Shown: piece by piece, positions 19,744-30,235 of the stretch
Position numbering within the stretch: position 1 is the stretch's first letter
Layout of the letters: every line of letters begins with the position of its first letter
Assembly (NCBI GenBank): GCA_025936075.1
Contig: JAICUC010000003.1
Coordinates: 1 to 40,251 of the forward strand
Source: Nitrospira sp.
GTDB taxonomy: Bacteria; Nitrospirota; Nitrospiria; Nitrospirales; Nitrospiraceae
Direction: 5' to 3'
DNA: 40,251 nucleotides
The notes under the pieces: generated by a model
What the model was told of the DNA's origin: nothing
Seen by the model: only the letters and a program-made list of their open reading frames with translations
The model's database searches: none
Program-made: the position numbers and the translations under genes

Positions 19744-21636
19744 GTGCCTACAGCATTTGATGTCATCGTGGTGGGGGGCGGCCATGCCGGATGCGAAGCC
19801 GCGATGGCTTCGGCACGGATGGGTGCGAAAACTTTGCTTTTGACGATGGAACTGGGCCGAATCGCACAGATGTCGTGCAATCCGGCGGTCGGCGGGATCG
19901 CCAAGGGACACCTTGTGAAGGAGATTGACGCGCTCGGCGGTGAGATGGGACGGAACACGGATCGTTCAGGAATTCAATTTAGATTCATCAACACCAGCAA
20001 AGGGCCGGCGGTTCGGGCGTTGCGCGCCCAATGCGACAAATCGTTGTATCGCATGGCTATGCAGGAGACCCTCGCCTCACAGGAGCACCTGACCCTGGCG
20101 GAAGGAGTCGTGGATCGATTGCTCGTGGCCGGAGGTATGGTAACCGGGATTGTGACGGGCTCAGGTGAGACGATCAATGCGAAAGCCGTCATCATGACAT
20201 CAGGTACTTTCCTTAAGGGCCTTATCCATATCGGACTCACCCATTTCCCGGCCGGTCGCGCGGGAGAAGCCTCGGCCGAACATCTTTCAGACTGCATGCG
20301 TGACCTCGGGTTTGAGGTTGGACGCCTCAAGACCGGAACTCCTCCCCGGTTGGACAAGGCTACGATTGATTTCTCAGTAATGATTCCTCAGCCCGGTGAT
20401 ACTCCTCCACCTCCTTTTTCGTATCGCACTCAACACATCACGACCAGACAAGTTCTCTGTCACTTAACCCATACCAGTCGAAAAACACATGACATTATTC
20501 AAAAAAATCTCGACCGCTCACCTCTGTACAGCGGTATCATTGAATCTACAGGACCTCGGTACTGTCCTTCCATTGAGGATAAAATTGTGCGTTTTGCTGA
20601 GAAAGAACGTCACCAGGTTTTTATCGAGCCGGAAAGCCTTGACTCGATCGAATTTTACCCGAACGGTATTTCAACCAGTCTACCGGTAGATGTTCAGGCC
20701 GCAATGTTGAAAACAATCCCCGGATTAGAGCATGCCAAAATACTTAAACCAGGCTATGCGATTGAGTATGATTATTTTCCTCCTCGTCAACTCTATCGAA
20801 CGCTCGAAACAAAACAGGTTGCAAGTCTCTATCATGCTGGACAAATCAATGGGACCTCTGGATATGAAGAAGCTGCGGCGCAGGGCTTGATTGCCGGTAT
20901 TAATGCTGTTTTGAAGTTGCGGGAAAAGCCTCCTCTCATCCTGGATCGGTCACAAGCCTATATCGGGGTGCTCATCGATGATCTCATTACAAAAGATACC
21001 CAGGAACCTTATCGAATGTTCACGTCGAGGGCTGAGTATCGATTGCTTCTCCGCCACAACAATGCAGACCTTCGCCTCATGCCGATTGGATATGACGTTG
21101 GCCTGATCTCCGAGGAAGCATATATGAGGTTTTTGCGAAAGAAATGTCTGATCGAAAAAGAGATTGAGCATCTGAATACGGCCAGGCCACCATTCACCGA
21201 AAAAATCAGATTTCATACCAAAGGCACATATCTGGAGAATGCCTCATCTGCCATGACCATGGCACAGCTTCTTCGGCGACAAGAATCAAGCTATCAAGAA
21301 CTCTTAAGAGCTTTTGAAATGCCCTTCATTTCCGACAATGAAATTGGTGAAGAAATTGAACTTCAGATCAAGTACGAAGGCTATGTACGCCGCCAAATCC
21401 AACAAGTTGAAAAATTTAAGAAACTTGAGCAAAAATTGATTCCTCGCATGTTCGATTACAACACCGTGACAGGTTTTTCCACAGAAGTTCGAGAAAAGTT
21501 CAATAGAGTAAGACCTGAAACGGTAGGCCAGGCATCGAGAATATCCGGAGTGACCCCCGCTGCCATATCTTTGCTTTTAGTTGCAATAGAAAAGGGCCGG
21601 CGTCAGTCTCCTCCCGTTAGGCAAATAGTGTCATAA
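19744..21636 (+). CDS. mnmG: tRNA uridine-5-carboxymethylaminomethyl modification enzyme MnmG
   Basis: [46 protein letters not shown] start inferred (ORF extends to a TTG at 19720). Confidence 0.96.
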   Translation: MPTAFDVIVVGGGHAGCEAAMASARMGAKTLLLTMELGRIAQMSCNPAVGGIAKGHLVKEIDALGGEMGRNTDRSGIQFRFINTSKGPAVRALRAQCDKSLYRMAMQETLASQEHLTLAEGVVDRLLVAGGMVTGIVTGSGETINAKAVIMTSGTFLKGLIHIGLTHFPAGRAGEASAEHLSDCMRDLGFEVGRLKTGTPPRLDKATIDFSVMIPQPGDTPPPPFSYRTQHITTRQVLCHLTHTSRKTHDIIQKNLDRSPLYSGIIESTGPRYCPSIEDKIVRFAEKERHQVFIEPESLDSIEFYPNGISTSLPVDVQAAMLKTIPGLEHAKILKPGYAIEYDYFPPRQLYRTLETKQVASLYHAGQINGTSGYEEAAAQGLIAGINAVLKLREKPPLILDRSQAYIGVLIDDLITKDTQEPYRMFTSRAEYRLLLRHNNADLRLMPIGYDVGLISEEAYMRFLRKKCLIEKEIEHLNTARPPFTEKIRFHTKGTYLENASSAMTMAQLLRRQESSYQELLRAFEMPFISDNEIGEEIELQIKYEGYVRRQIQQVEKFKKLEQKLIPRMFDYNTVTGFSTEVREKFNRVRPETVGQASRISGVTPAAISLLLVAIEKGRRQSPPVRQIVS

Positions 21637-21690
21637 AATTTGAGTAGCATCCCAATCTTCCCTATTGACCTCACTCTTACATCAGCGTAG

Positions 21691-22350
21691 TTGTTCCACG
21701 TGGAACAAACGAATTCATCTTTCACACTATTGCAGGAAAACTCGGCAGAAATTGGCGTTCCACTCAGTAACGAACAAGTACAGCGGTTCATGGTATACCT
21801 TAAGCAGCTTCAATTCTGGAATCAATCGTTCAACCTCACAAGCATCACTCTAGATAATGAGATTATTATCAAGCATTTTGTGGACTCCCTTGCCGCACTT
21901 AGAGCGAATGATATTAAGATTGGAGCGAGGCTGCTCGATGTCGGCACAGGAGCTGGATTTCCTGGAATTCCTTTAAAAATTGCGAGGCTGGACTTACACC
22001 TTACGCTCATTGAGCCAGCGACGAAGAAATCCTCCTTCCTTCGCTTCATCATCGGCCTCCTACAGCTTGATACCGTCGATATCTTCAATGGGACTCTAGA
22101 GAAATTCTTGAATGATCGGCCACCACATGAATCTTTTGACTGCCTGACCACTCGTGCGTTGAAACACGACTTAATCCTGCGTCATGGCAGAAGGCTCCTC
22201 CGAAAAGGGGGGAAGGTCATTCTTTATTCGTCACAACCGATTAAGCGGTCAGATTTATCTTCTCAATGGTTAGTGACAAATGAATACATTTTTCAGCTTC
22301 AAAAAGGATATGGCCAGAGAGTGATTTCCACTGTTACACCTTCCATTTAA
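21691..22350 (+). CDS. rsmG: 16S rRNA (guanine-N7) methyltransferase RsmG; true start uncertain because parS overlaps the 5' end
   Basis: LLDVGTGAGFPGIPLKIA; WNQSFNLTSI; mnmG-rsmG-parA order. Confidence 0.92.
   Translation: MFHVEQTNSSFTLLQENSAEIGVPLSNEQVQRFMVYLKQLQFWNQSFNLTSITLDNEIIIKHFVDSLAALRANDIKIGARLLDVGTGAGFPGIPLKIARLDLHLTLIEPATKKSSFLRFIIGLLQLDTVDIFNGTLEKFLNDRPPHESFDCLTTRALKHDLILRHGRRLLRKGGKVILYSSQPIKRSDLSSQWLVTNEYIFQLQKGYGQRVISTVTPSI
21692..21707. promoter_or_regulatory. parS: parS centromere site 1
   Basis: Perfect 16-bp palindrome TGTTCCACGTGGAACA, near-identical to the known parS consensus. Confidence 0.93.
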
Positions 22351-22359
22351 GGGTTTTGG

Positions 22360-22375
22360 TGTTCCACGTGGAACA
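22360..22375. promoter_or_regulatory. parS: parS centromere site 2
   Basis: Second perfect TGTTCCACGTGGAACA palindrome between rsmG and parA. Confidence 0.93.
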
Positions 22376-22397
22376 ACTTGCTGTAGGAGTCTCTTCA

Positions 22398-23174
22398 ATG
22401 GGAAAGGTTGTCGCGATTGCGAACCAAAAAGGCGGGGTTGCCAAGACGACCACGGCTATAAATCTTTCATCAGCCATTGCTCTAGAAGAAAGATCCATAC
22501 TCCTCATAGATATGGACCCCCAAGGAAACGCGACGAGTGGTCTCGGCATTGACCAACAGTCCTTGAAGAGGACAACATACAGTTGCCTTGTCAAAACCAA
22601 CACGATTCAAGAATCATCACTACAGACTTCCGTTTCAGGACTCACTCTCTTACCGGCCAACGCGGATCTGGCGGGGGCTGAGGTTGAACTTGTCAACGTT
22701 GAAAGGCGCGAAAGTCATCTCAGGATCATCATTGAGGAAGTCAGAGAGAAGTATGACTTTATTTTCCTCGATTGCCCTCCAGCTCTTGGAATTCTTACCA
22801 TCAATGCCCTTACCGCGGCAGATTCCGTTCTCATACCGGTCCAATGCGAATATTACGCAATGGAAGGCCTGACTAGGCTCATCGGGAGTATTGATCTTGT
22901 CCGTCAATCGTTTAACTCCAGCTTAACTCTAGAGGGCATCGTCTTGACGATGTTTGATTCGCGCAACACCTTATCCAAGCAAGTAGCTGAACAAATACGA
23001 TCTCATTTCGTCGATAAGGTTTATCAAGCCGTCATCCCGCGCAATGTATCGCTCGCAGAGGCGCCGAGTTATGGCCGACCCGGAATCTTATACAACGTGG
23101 CATCTGCCGGCTCGCAAGCATACGTATCTCTAGCTAAGGAGTTTATTGTCCATGGAGAAAAAAGCCCTCGGTAA
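22398..23174 (+). CDS. parA: Chromosome partitioning ATPase ParA/Soj
   Basis: MGKVVAIANQKGGVAKTTTAINLS deviant Walker A. RBS-like TAGGAG 8 nt before ATG 22398. The ORF track's upstream TTG start runs through parS. Confidence 0.96.
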   Translation: MGKVVAIANQKGGVAKTTTAINLSSAIALEERSILLIDMDPQGNATSGLGIDQQSLKRTTYSCLVKTNTIQESSLQTSVSGLTLLPANADLAGAEVELVNVERRESHLRIIIEEVREKYDFIFLDCPPALGILTINALTAADSVLIPVQCEYYAMEGLTRLIGSIDLVRQSFNSSLTLEGIVLTMFDSRNTLSKQVAEQIRSHFVDKVYQAVIPRNVSLAEAPSYGRPGILYNVASAGSQAYVSLAKEFIVHGEKSPR

Positions 23175-24000
23175 AGGACTTGGCGCGCTTCTACCCTCCT
23201 CCAAAGCGGGCCAGTCAATGGAGTCGGCCGATGTCCAGCGGATACGAATTGAGCATATCGTACCGAATCGCTATCAACCGCGGCACATCTTTACCCCAGA
23301 AGAACTTGCTGAACTAACGGCTTCCATTAAAGAGAGCGGAGTTCTTCAGCCGATTATAGTTCGCCGTAAGGGTGACGGCATTTACGAATTGATCGCCGGA
23401 GAACGCCGATGGCGCGCCTCGAAGGAAGCCGGCCTGGAGACCATCCCCGTCGTCATCCGCAATTGCAGCGATCAAGAGTCTCTCTTGCTGGCATTGGTAG
23501 AGAATCTCCAACGGGAAGACTTGAATCCGATGGAGACTGCGCGGGCGTATTCGCGCATGATGAATGAATTCGGCCTTACGCAAGACGCGATTGCCGTAAA
23601 AGTCGGTCGTGATCGTTCTTCCGTCGCAAACTTCGTTAGACTGATCCATCTTCACCCGGAAGTACAGGAACTCGTCGAAGGAGGAACTCTCACAACAGGT
23701 CATGCGAAAGCCCTGCTCGGCCTCCAATCCCCCGAGGAGCAGATCAGGATCGGCAGAATGGTCGTCGCCGGCACTCTTTCCGTCAGAGAAACAGAAAAAC
23801 TCGTAGACCTCTCTCTCGCAGGAAAGAAGCGGCAGCCGAAAAGTCTTCACAGTTCACCTTGGGCTGATCTCGAGATCAGGTTGCAGAAGCGTCTTGGCAC
23901 GAAAGTGACGATCCATCCATACAAGCAAGGAGGGAAAATCGTCATTCATTATTTCTCCCCTGACGAACTCGATGGTATTGTAGAGACACTCCTGAGTTAG
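23152..24000 (+). CDS. parB: Chromosome partitioning protein ParB/Spo0J
   Basis: KALGKGLGALLPSS; GERRWRASKEAGL; VENLQREDLNPMETARAY; HTH GRDRSSVANFVRL. Confidence 0.96.
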   Translation: MEKKALGKGLGALLPSSKAGQSMESADVQRIRIEHIVPNRYQPRHIFTPEELAELTASIKESGVLQPIIVRRKGDGIYELIAGERRWRASKEAGLETIPVVIRNCSDQESLLLALVENLQREDLNPMETARAYSRMMNEFGLTQDAIAVKVGRDRSSVANFVRLIHLHPEVQELVEGGTLTTGHAKALLGLQSPEEQIRIGRMVVAGTLSVRETEKLVDLSLAGKKRQPKSLHSSPWADLEIRLQKRLGTKVTIHPYKQGGKIVIHYFSPDELDGIVETLLS

Positions 24001-24169
24001 CCCTTGCTTGGTCGCAGTGCGCCTCGCACTTGCTATAAAAAGCCTATCTATTGCCTTTTAAGCGCATGAACGCTAAATATCTCATCGAAACAAACCGATA
24101 TGTTCTCTAACGGTAAGTCCACGCTTTTAATCGATCCAGTGATTCTAAATCTCAAGAGGAGGAGAATGT

Positions 24170-24664
24170 ATGTGGAAGGAGAAACAAGACGGTAGACGCT
24201 CAGACGACGTCGATACTGAGAGCAATGGATTGAGCACGGAACCTATGCGGCACGAACCCGGACAAGATGTCAGCGCTTTCGTAGGAAAGGGCGTTGTGTT
24301 CAAGGGCACCATCACCTACAACGGGACCGTGCGAATCGATGGCACGCTCGAGGGCGAAATCCACACCGATGGCATCCTGTTGGTAGGCGAAGAAGCCGTT
24401 ATTACGGCGAAAGTTACGGCCGGAACGATCGTCTGTAAAGGGAAGATCACCGGCGATATTCATGCCAGAGACAAGATGAAATTACGGGCTCCTGCGATTA
24501 TCAACGGAGGAATCACCACGCCCATGCTCTCCATGGAAGAAGGAGTCCTCTTTAACGGTACCTTAGAGATGGAACAAGCCGCGCCTACCTCGCAACGTGA
24601 CACGCCACATCTGCATTCCATCGGAATTCCGGGTGAGCCTCCCATCAGGAGGGTCTCGGCATAG
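24170..24664 (+). CDS. Bactofilin (polymer-forming cytoskeletal protein) 1
   Basis: FVGKGVVFKGTITYNGTVRIDGTLEGEIHTDGILLVGEEAVITAKVTAGTIVCKGKITGDI; RBS AGGAGGAGA. Confidence 0.92.
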   Translation: MWKEKQDGRRSDDVDTESNGLSTEPMRHEPGQDVSAFVGKGVVFKGTITYNGTVRIDGTLEGEIHTDGILLVGEEAVITAKVTAGTIVCKGKITGDIHARDKMKLRAPAIINGGITTPMLSMEEGVLFNGTLEMEQAAPTSQRDTPHLHSIGIPGEPPIRRVSA

Positions 24665-24786
24665 GCTGTGATACACTACAATAAATACCGGGAGTATTTG
24701 TTTTCCATCGAAGGAGGATCCCTTCTGTTCAACCCATTTGACGACGATGCCTCGTCGGTTGTTGTCACAAGGAGCAAGGTAAACTG

Positions 24787-25233
24787 ATGTGGGCTTTAGG
24801 CGACAAACATGCTCAAGACACGAGCAACAGCGATAATTTTACATTCCTGGCAAAAGGAGTCGATTTTAAGGGCATTCTCAACTTTGATGGGACCATCCGC
24901 ATCGACGGTCGCCTTGAAGGCGAAGTCCACACCACCGGAACTCTGATTATCGGGGAGCAGGCAGTCATTAAAGGCATTCTTTCAGCGGGCACCCTTATGA
25001 CCAGCGGCAAGGTCAATGGCACGGTCACAGCTACCGCAAAAGTTCAAATCCTTAAGCCTGGGATCCTTATTGGTGATATTCGTACACCCGGCATTTCGAT
25101 CGAGGATGGCGCTCACTTTCATGGCATGTGTGACATGGGAGCTCATAAATGGGTCGATGAAAACCCATCGTCACCCAAGAATGTTCACGACTTGGCATCC
25201 CATCGAGGCAAAGCTCGGGCGGCAGACCTCTAG
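24787..25233 (+). CDS. Bactofilin 2
   Basis: FLAKGVDFKGILNFDGTIRIDGRLEGEVHTTGTLIIGEQAVIKGILSAGTLMTSGKVNG; tandem with bactofilin 1. Confidence 0.92.
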   Translation: MWALGDKHAQDTSNSDNFTFLAKGVDFKGILNFDGTIRIDGRLEGEVHTTGTLIIGEQAVIKGILSAGTLMTSGKVNGTVTATAKVQILKPGILIGDIRTPGISIEDGAHFHGMCDMGAHKWVDENPSSPKNVHDLASHRGKARAADL

Positions 25234-25268
25234 CCCTTTATCCACTCCTCCCGGTACAATACTGCCCC

Positions 25269-26351
25269 ATGACTCGACCAACCGTTCTTCTCGGTATGAG
25301 CGGCGGAGTTGATAGCTCCGTTGCTGCCGCATTGCTGGTTCGCCAGGGCTACGACGTGCACGGCATTACCCTTCAGGTATGGGAACACGAAGACGAAACT
25401 GTATCAGCCTCCAAAAAGTGGCAAGAGCGGGGATGTTGTAAGGTCGGCATCGCCAGGCACGTCGCCAAACTCCTCAACATCTCCCACGAAGTCATCGATA
25501 CTCGCGACACATTTAGAAAAGGAGTCATAGATGATTTTCTCCACGGCTATACCACGGGCACGACACCCAATCCCTGTGTGCGCTGTAACGAGAGAGTGAA
25601 AATTCGGGGTCTCATGGATCTCGCAGCCTCGCGAGATTTCAATTACGTAGCAACAGGACATTACGCCCGTATTCAGAGCAATCATGGCACTTTCGTCCTC
25701 GCACGGGCCACTGATAATCGCAAGGATCAAACCTACTTTCTCTACCGCCTCAATCCTCACTGGCTTCCCAAGCTCCTCTTCCCTCTGGGCAATCTGGTCA
25801 AATCAGACGTCTGGAGAGAAGCTGAAGCCTTGAGGCTCCCGGCTGATGAGCTTAAGGAAAGTCAGGAGATCTGCTTTGTCACTCAAGGAGATTATCGTAC
25901 ATTCATTGAAAAAGAGGTTCCCGAGGCCAAAAGACCCGGCCTCTTTATCGACGAGGCAGGGCAGCCGTTGGGCCAACACGACGGAATTGCATTCTACACA
26001 CCAGGTCAACGCCGGGGTCTTGGCGTTGCCACAGGACAACGGCTCTATGTTCAACAAGTACACCCCGCCACCAATACTGTCATGCTCGGCCCGGAGAAAT
26101 CCTTGCTCAGACAAAACTGTACGGTGAGCGACATCAATATCTTTGTGCCTCGACTATTAGAGAGCCCCACCGAAGTTCACGTTAAAGTCCGCTACGCGAC
26201 ACCGCCGACACCTGCTATTCTTTCACCGTTGACCTCCTCAAGCCTCTGTGTTCAATTCCGGGAGCCTCAACGGGCATTGAGCCCCGGCCAATCCGCCGTC
26301 TTCTATGAAGGAGAGCTGGTTCTCGGAGGCGGAATTATCCAACCGTTCTAA
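25269..26351 (+). CDS. mnmA: tRNA-specific 2-thiouridylase MnmA
   Basis: LLGMSGGVDSSVAAALL PP-loop; GTTPNPCVRCNERVK; ATGHYARI; SQEICFV. Confidence 0.96.
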   Translation: MTRPTVLLGMSGGVDSSVAAALLVRQGYDVHGITLQVWEHEDETVSASKKWQERGCCKVGIARHVAKLLNISHEVIDTRDTFRKGVIDDFLHGYTTGTTPNPCVRCNERVKIRGLMDLAASRDFNYVATGHYARIQSNHGTFVLARATDNRKDQTYFLYRLNPHWLPKLLFPLGNLVKSDVWREAEALRLPADELKESQEICFVTQGDYRTFIEKEVPEAKRPGLFIDEAGQPLGQHDGIAFYTPGQRRGLGVATGQRLYVQQVHPATNTVMLGPEKSLLRQNCTVSDINIFVPRLLESPTEVHVKVRYATPPTPAILSPLTSSSLCVQFREPQRALSPGQSAVFYEGELVLGGGIIQPF

Positions 26352-26474
26352 CCCCCGGACCCTTTCTTCTTCTTGACTTGTCCCGCAATCATCCTATAGC
26401 CTTGAGAGCTATCAGTGCGGAGGATAACTCTCTCCGTTCCGACTAGAAGTCCGTAGCATTAATCTGAGGTTCTG

Positions 26475-26759
26475 ATGTTCGGCTCATTTGGGTGGATGGA
26501 ATTACTGCTGATCTTGGTCATTGTCTTGATCATCTTCGGCGCGGGTAAACTTCCCCAATTGGGAGAAGGCCTCGGTAAAGCCATTAAAGGCTTCAAGAAG
26601 TCCGTACACGAGGCCGACGCAATTGACGTAACACCGGCCGAACAGCCTCAGCAGGCTCAGTCGCAGGCCGCCTCATCCAATCAGGTCAACGCCCAATCAG
26701 CACCCACGCCATCGGCCGCCTCTCAAGCACCGCAACCGGGACAGGTGAAACAAGGGTAA
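26475..26759 (+). CDS. tatA: Sec-independent translocase TatA
   Basis: [43 protein letters not shown]. Confidence 0.92.
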   Translation: MFGSFGWMELLLILVIVLIIFGAGKLPQLGEGLGKAIKGFKKSVHEADAIDVTPAEQPQQAQSQAASSNQVNAQSAPTPSAASQAPQPGQVKQG

Positions 26760-26827
26760 AAAGCCTGAGTGTCCTGTGACGATTGGACAGCGTGGAGATT
26801 AACGGCATTACCACTACAAGTTGAATC

Positions 26828-27127
26828 ATGTTTGGATTGGGAGCCAGCGAGATACTCATTATTCTGGTAATAGCCTTTCTTCTCTTCGGCCCAAAACAAC
26901 TCCCCGAAGTCGGACGCCAAGTCGGCAAAGCCATTAAGGGCTTTAAAGATACGGCCGAGGATCTGCGTAAATCAGTGGAGCCAGAGCTCAACATGATTCA
27001 ACAAGAAGTCAAAATGGTCGAACAGGACTTTCAAGCTTCTATGAAAGAAGCCGAAGAAGAAATCACTGCTGCGGGTAAACAATCGGAGGAGACTCCACAG
27101 TCCCTTAACACGTCGGGTCACCCATAA
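26828..27127 (+). CDS. TatA/TatB family protein with long C-terminal amphipathic tail
   Basis: [50 protein letters not shown]. Confidence 0.9.
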   Translation: MFGLGASEILIILVIAFLLFGPKQLPEVGRQVGKAIKGFKDTAEDLRKSVEPELNMIQQEVKMVEQDFQASMKEAEEEITAAGKQSEETPQSLNTSGHP

Positions 27128-27298
27128 CCGGAATGATCAGTGCGGTCGTTTCACCAGGAGGATACGGGCAACATGGACGCTCCCCCATTTCCCTCCTCTC
27201 ATTGAACTCTCTCGTTGTCAATTGCATAGAGATAAATCCTTACCCATTTTTTTCCTCGTGCTGAAAGGGGCCTGTACGACTCCCTTCCTCTTCAGAGA

Positions 27299-29014
27299 AT
27301 GATCACCGTAAGGACGATTTCTAAACCGACAGTTCGAGGACAGTGGGAAACGGTCTTCCTCACAGCTATAACTGCGGCGGTCGGAGTATTTACCGTCTGT
27401 AGTCCCGTCGAGAGCGCCTTCGAGTTGCCCGAAGGGGAAAAGATAACCAATCCCATTGTCATCGGACGTGGTATCCCTCAAAAAGAAGCCTACGAACCAT
27501 TCGATCCAAAGATCGGCAGAAACTTCGATATCAAAAACCTCTGGATGCGCGCCGACCTCCGCGTACGACCCGAATTCCGCAACAACGTCTGTTTCGGCGG
27601 AGGGATAGGAGCGGCCGGAGAATGTAACGGCCCCGGTATTGCGTCAAATAACCTGACCGGCAACGCCAACGATCAATTCGTCCAACAGATGACCCGTCTG
27701 GGCATCGGTTACGATCTGTCACCCGACGTCAATTTTTACCTTGAACTCATTGACTCCCGTACTTGGGGTGGTAATGGCACACCTGTCGGTGCCGGAGGCG
27801 CTGGGAACAACGGAGACCCGTCGATCCATACCTGCGGGTCCACGCCTAATCCGGGCGGGAGGCCGGTCTGCACACTCGGAGTGCGAGCCGGCTATATGTT
27901 GATTCGTAACTTTGCCGGCGTACAGGGCTTGGGCTTAAAGGCTGGTCGGCAGTATCTGGTGTTCGGCGACCAGAGTTTGTTCGGCCACTTCGATTGGGCC
28001 AACACAGGCTTCTCGTTTGATGGCGCCATGGTGCAGTATACCCACAGCATCGTGGATACCCATGTAGGCTGGTTTCGAACCGCAGAAACGGACCTTTTAC
28101 AAGGAGCACCCGTGGGTAGCGGAAACCCGAACATCGGAGGAACAGGCCAAGCCAAAAACGCCGGCGGCGACGCCGATTTACTCATTTTTTATAATCAAAT
28201 TAAAACTGTCCCTGGATTTCTCATTGAACCCTTCTATGTCTATTACAAAAACAACTTGGGTGGCGGAGATATTTCTTCTCAGGGCCTCGGCACTCCGAAG
28301 CACGGCAATCAAACCCGCCATACCGTCGGAGGACGGGTAGCCATGAAGAAAGGCTACTTCGACCTATCCAGCGAAGTGGTCTATCAGTTCGGGCAGATGG
28401 GGGATACCGCTGCCAGCGCGAGCAGCCTATGCGGGGATCCTGGAGGAGAAGGAAAATGTCTCCACATCAATGCATGGGCAACTAGAAATTGGTTCGGCTA
28501 CACAGCATTCAATCTGCCTGGGAAACCTCGGCTGGCCTTCAATTTTGACTATGCCTCCGGAGACGGTCGGGCAAATTGTACGTTAGCCGCCACCTCCGGC
28601 GATTGTAAAACCGCCAACACGTTTGAAAACTTTTTCCCGACGAATCACATTCACATGGGCTACATGGATGTCATGGCATGGAAGAACATGATGAGCTTCT
28701 CCGGCAACTTCCAAGCCCGACCTTCATCCAATGATCACATCGAAATCTGGTATACAAATCTTCACCTGGCCAACGCTCGAGACAATTGGTATCGTGCGAG
28801 TCAAGGCGTCTATGTGTTTTCACAACCTGACAACACCGAAACTCATATCGGTGACGAAATCGATTTCGTCTGGACACACTTCTTTATGAACGGCATGGTC
28901 GCCTTCCAAACAGGCTACGGCCATCTATGGCCTGGTTCCTATATCGCACGGAATTTAGGACGGCGAGCCGTCGGACAAGATTGGGCTTATGCCCAGCTCT
29001 GGATAAATTTTTAG
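27299..29014 (+). CDS. Outer-membrane porin, alginate-export-like beta-barrel
   Basis: Signal peptide-like N-terminus; alternating amphipathic strands (LRVRPEFRNN, FVQQMTRLGIGYDLSPDVNFYLELIDSR); C-terminal aromatic residue (LWINF). Confidence 0.75.
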   Translation: MITVRTISKPTVRGQWETVFLTAITAAVGVFTVCSPVESAFELPEGEKITNPIVIGRGIPQKEAYEPFDPKIGRNFDIKNLWMRADLRVRPEFRNNVCFGGGIGAAGECNGPGIASNNLTGNANDQFVQQMTRLGIGYDLSPDVNFYLELIDSRTWGGNGTPVGAGGAGNNGDPSIHTCGSTPNPGGRPVCTLGVRAGYMLIRNFAGVQGLGLKAGRQYLVFGDQSLFGHFDWANTGFSFDGAMVQYTHSIVDTHVGWFRTAETDLLQGAPVGSGNPNIGGTGQAKNAGGDADLLIFYNQIKTVPGFLIEPFYVYYKNNLGGGDISSQGLGTPKHGNQTRHTVGGRVAMKKGYFDLSSEVVYQFGQMGDTAASASSLCGDPGGEGKCLHINAWATRNWFGYTAFNLPGKPRLAFNFDYASGDGRANCTLAATSGDCKTANTFENFFPTNHIHMGYMDVMAWKNMMSFSGNFQARPSSNDHIEIWYTNLHLANARDNWYRASQGVYVFSQPDNTETHIGDEIDFVWTHFFMNGMVAFQTGYGHLWPGSYIARNLGRRAVGQDWAYAQLWINF

Positions 29015-29114
29015 GGCTCTGTCAGCGGAATCCAGCGCATCAACCGCGTCATCCATGCGGCGGCACAAGAACTTGGCCCTTCTTTGAATTGATATTGCAC
29101 TAATTATAAAGCGA

Positions 29115-29148
29115 GAGACCAAAAACCCGCTGCGTGCAGGCCGGTCTC
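29115..29148. terminator. Possible bidirectional terminator between convergent genes
   Basis: GAGACC (29115-29120) / GGTCTC (29143-29148) enclosing a GC-rich CTGCGTGCAG segment, between a plus-strand and a minus-strand gene. Confidence 0.35.
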
Positions 29149-29190
29149 CAATCAGAACTCGTAATCGCCGGCTAAGCCTATTCGCGCTCT

Positions 29191-29802
29191 CTATAGGGCC
29201 GCTTGGACCAATTGTTCTTGAAGTTCTCCATAGTTCTGCGTCACAGGAAATTCAGGGAATTCCTTCGGTAAGTGATCAGGGGGCCGGAAGAAAAACCCGG
29301 CGTCGGCTTCGTCCAACATCGCAGTGTCGTTGTACGAATCACCGGCAGCCATCGTAAAGAAGTTCAACGATTTGAGCGCAGCGACCGCATGCTTCTTGGG
29401 GTCAAGCATTCTCATATGGTAGTTCACGATGCGGCCATCCCGGTCGATTTCCAGCTGATTGCAGAAGAGAGTCGGAAAGCCCAACTGTCGCATAAGTGGC
29501 TGGGCGAACTGATAGAACGTATCTGACAAAATAATCACCTGATAGCGCTCCCGCAGCCACGCGAGGAAGTCCATCGCCCCTTCTAAAGGACCCATTTTGG
29601 CAATTACTGCTTGAATGTCGCCGATCTTCAACGCCTGCCGATTGAGTATGTCTAACCGCTGCCTCATGAGCTTGTCGTAATCCGGCATTTCACGGGTCGT
29701 GATCTTCAAGTCATCAATGCCCGTCTTCACTGCCACATTGATCCAGATCTCCGGCACGAGCACCCCTTCCAAATCCAAACACACCACCACTGGTTTTTGC
29801 AT
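29191..29802 (-). CDS. thrH: HAD-family phosphoserine phosphatase/homoserine phosphotransferase, ThrH-like
   Basis: VVCLDLEGVLVPEIWINVAVKTGIDDLK...PDYDKLMRQRL, VIILSDTFYQFAQPLMRQLGFPTLFCN, AAGDSYNDTAML. Confidence 0.9.
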   Translation of the reverse strand: MQKPVVVCLDLEGVLVPEIWINVAVKTGIDDLKITTREMPDYDKLMRQRLDILNRQALKIGDIQAVIAKMGPLEGAMDFLAWLRERYQVIILSDTFYQFAQPLMRQLGFPTLFCNQLEIDRDGRIVNYHMRMLDPKKHAVAALKSLNFFTMAAGDSYNDTAMLDEADAGFFFRPPDHLPKEFPEFPVTQNYGELQEQLVQAAL

Positions 29803-30162
29803 GCAATCTCTCCTCTTCTTTACTGAAGATACCATCACCCGATGCCGTTAGGAGGCAGCGTCAATACGACCGTCTCGATGGACTTTGAAAGACCTATCGA
29901 GTCTACCGTTAATAGAGCAGGTAACAATTAATATGTCGCTGAACGCTGAATCAAGAGCCACGGCACCGTGGCGCTTATACTGGACCAAGACATACCGTAG
30001 TTGATTCACCCTCTTGTCGCCATGGCTTACTTCCCGATCCATGCCATCACTGTCACCGGCAGATCCTACCGGTTCGTTTCCCCTACCCCAAATGGACTCA
30101 CACATAAGGCCATCTTTGGGCCTTGTGCGTCTCATAAAAAGGTGTAGAGTTCATGGTGCGCG

Positions 30163-30235
30163 GGTACACCGACCCTGCCGAACATGAGGTAGCCAACGAG
30201 AGGTCGTCGCTCATACCGAGTCAGCGAGGTGTACC
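30163..30235. repeat. Inverted repeat enclosing a compact non-coding segment
   Basis: GGTACACC (30163-30170) and GGTGTACC (30228-30235), extended one base by flanking G/C. Confidence 0.4.

Noticed and set aside
29848-30135. Minus-strand ORF downstream of the EVE/thrH interval
   Set aside because: No motif, no RBS, low-quality amino-acid pattern.
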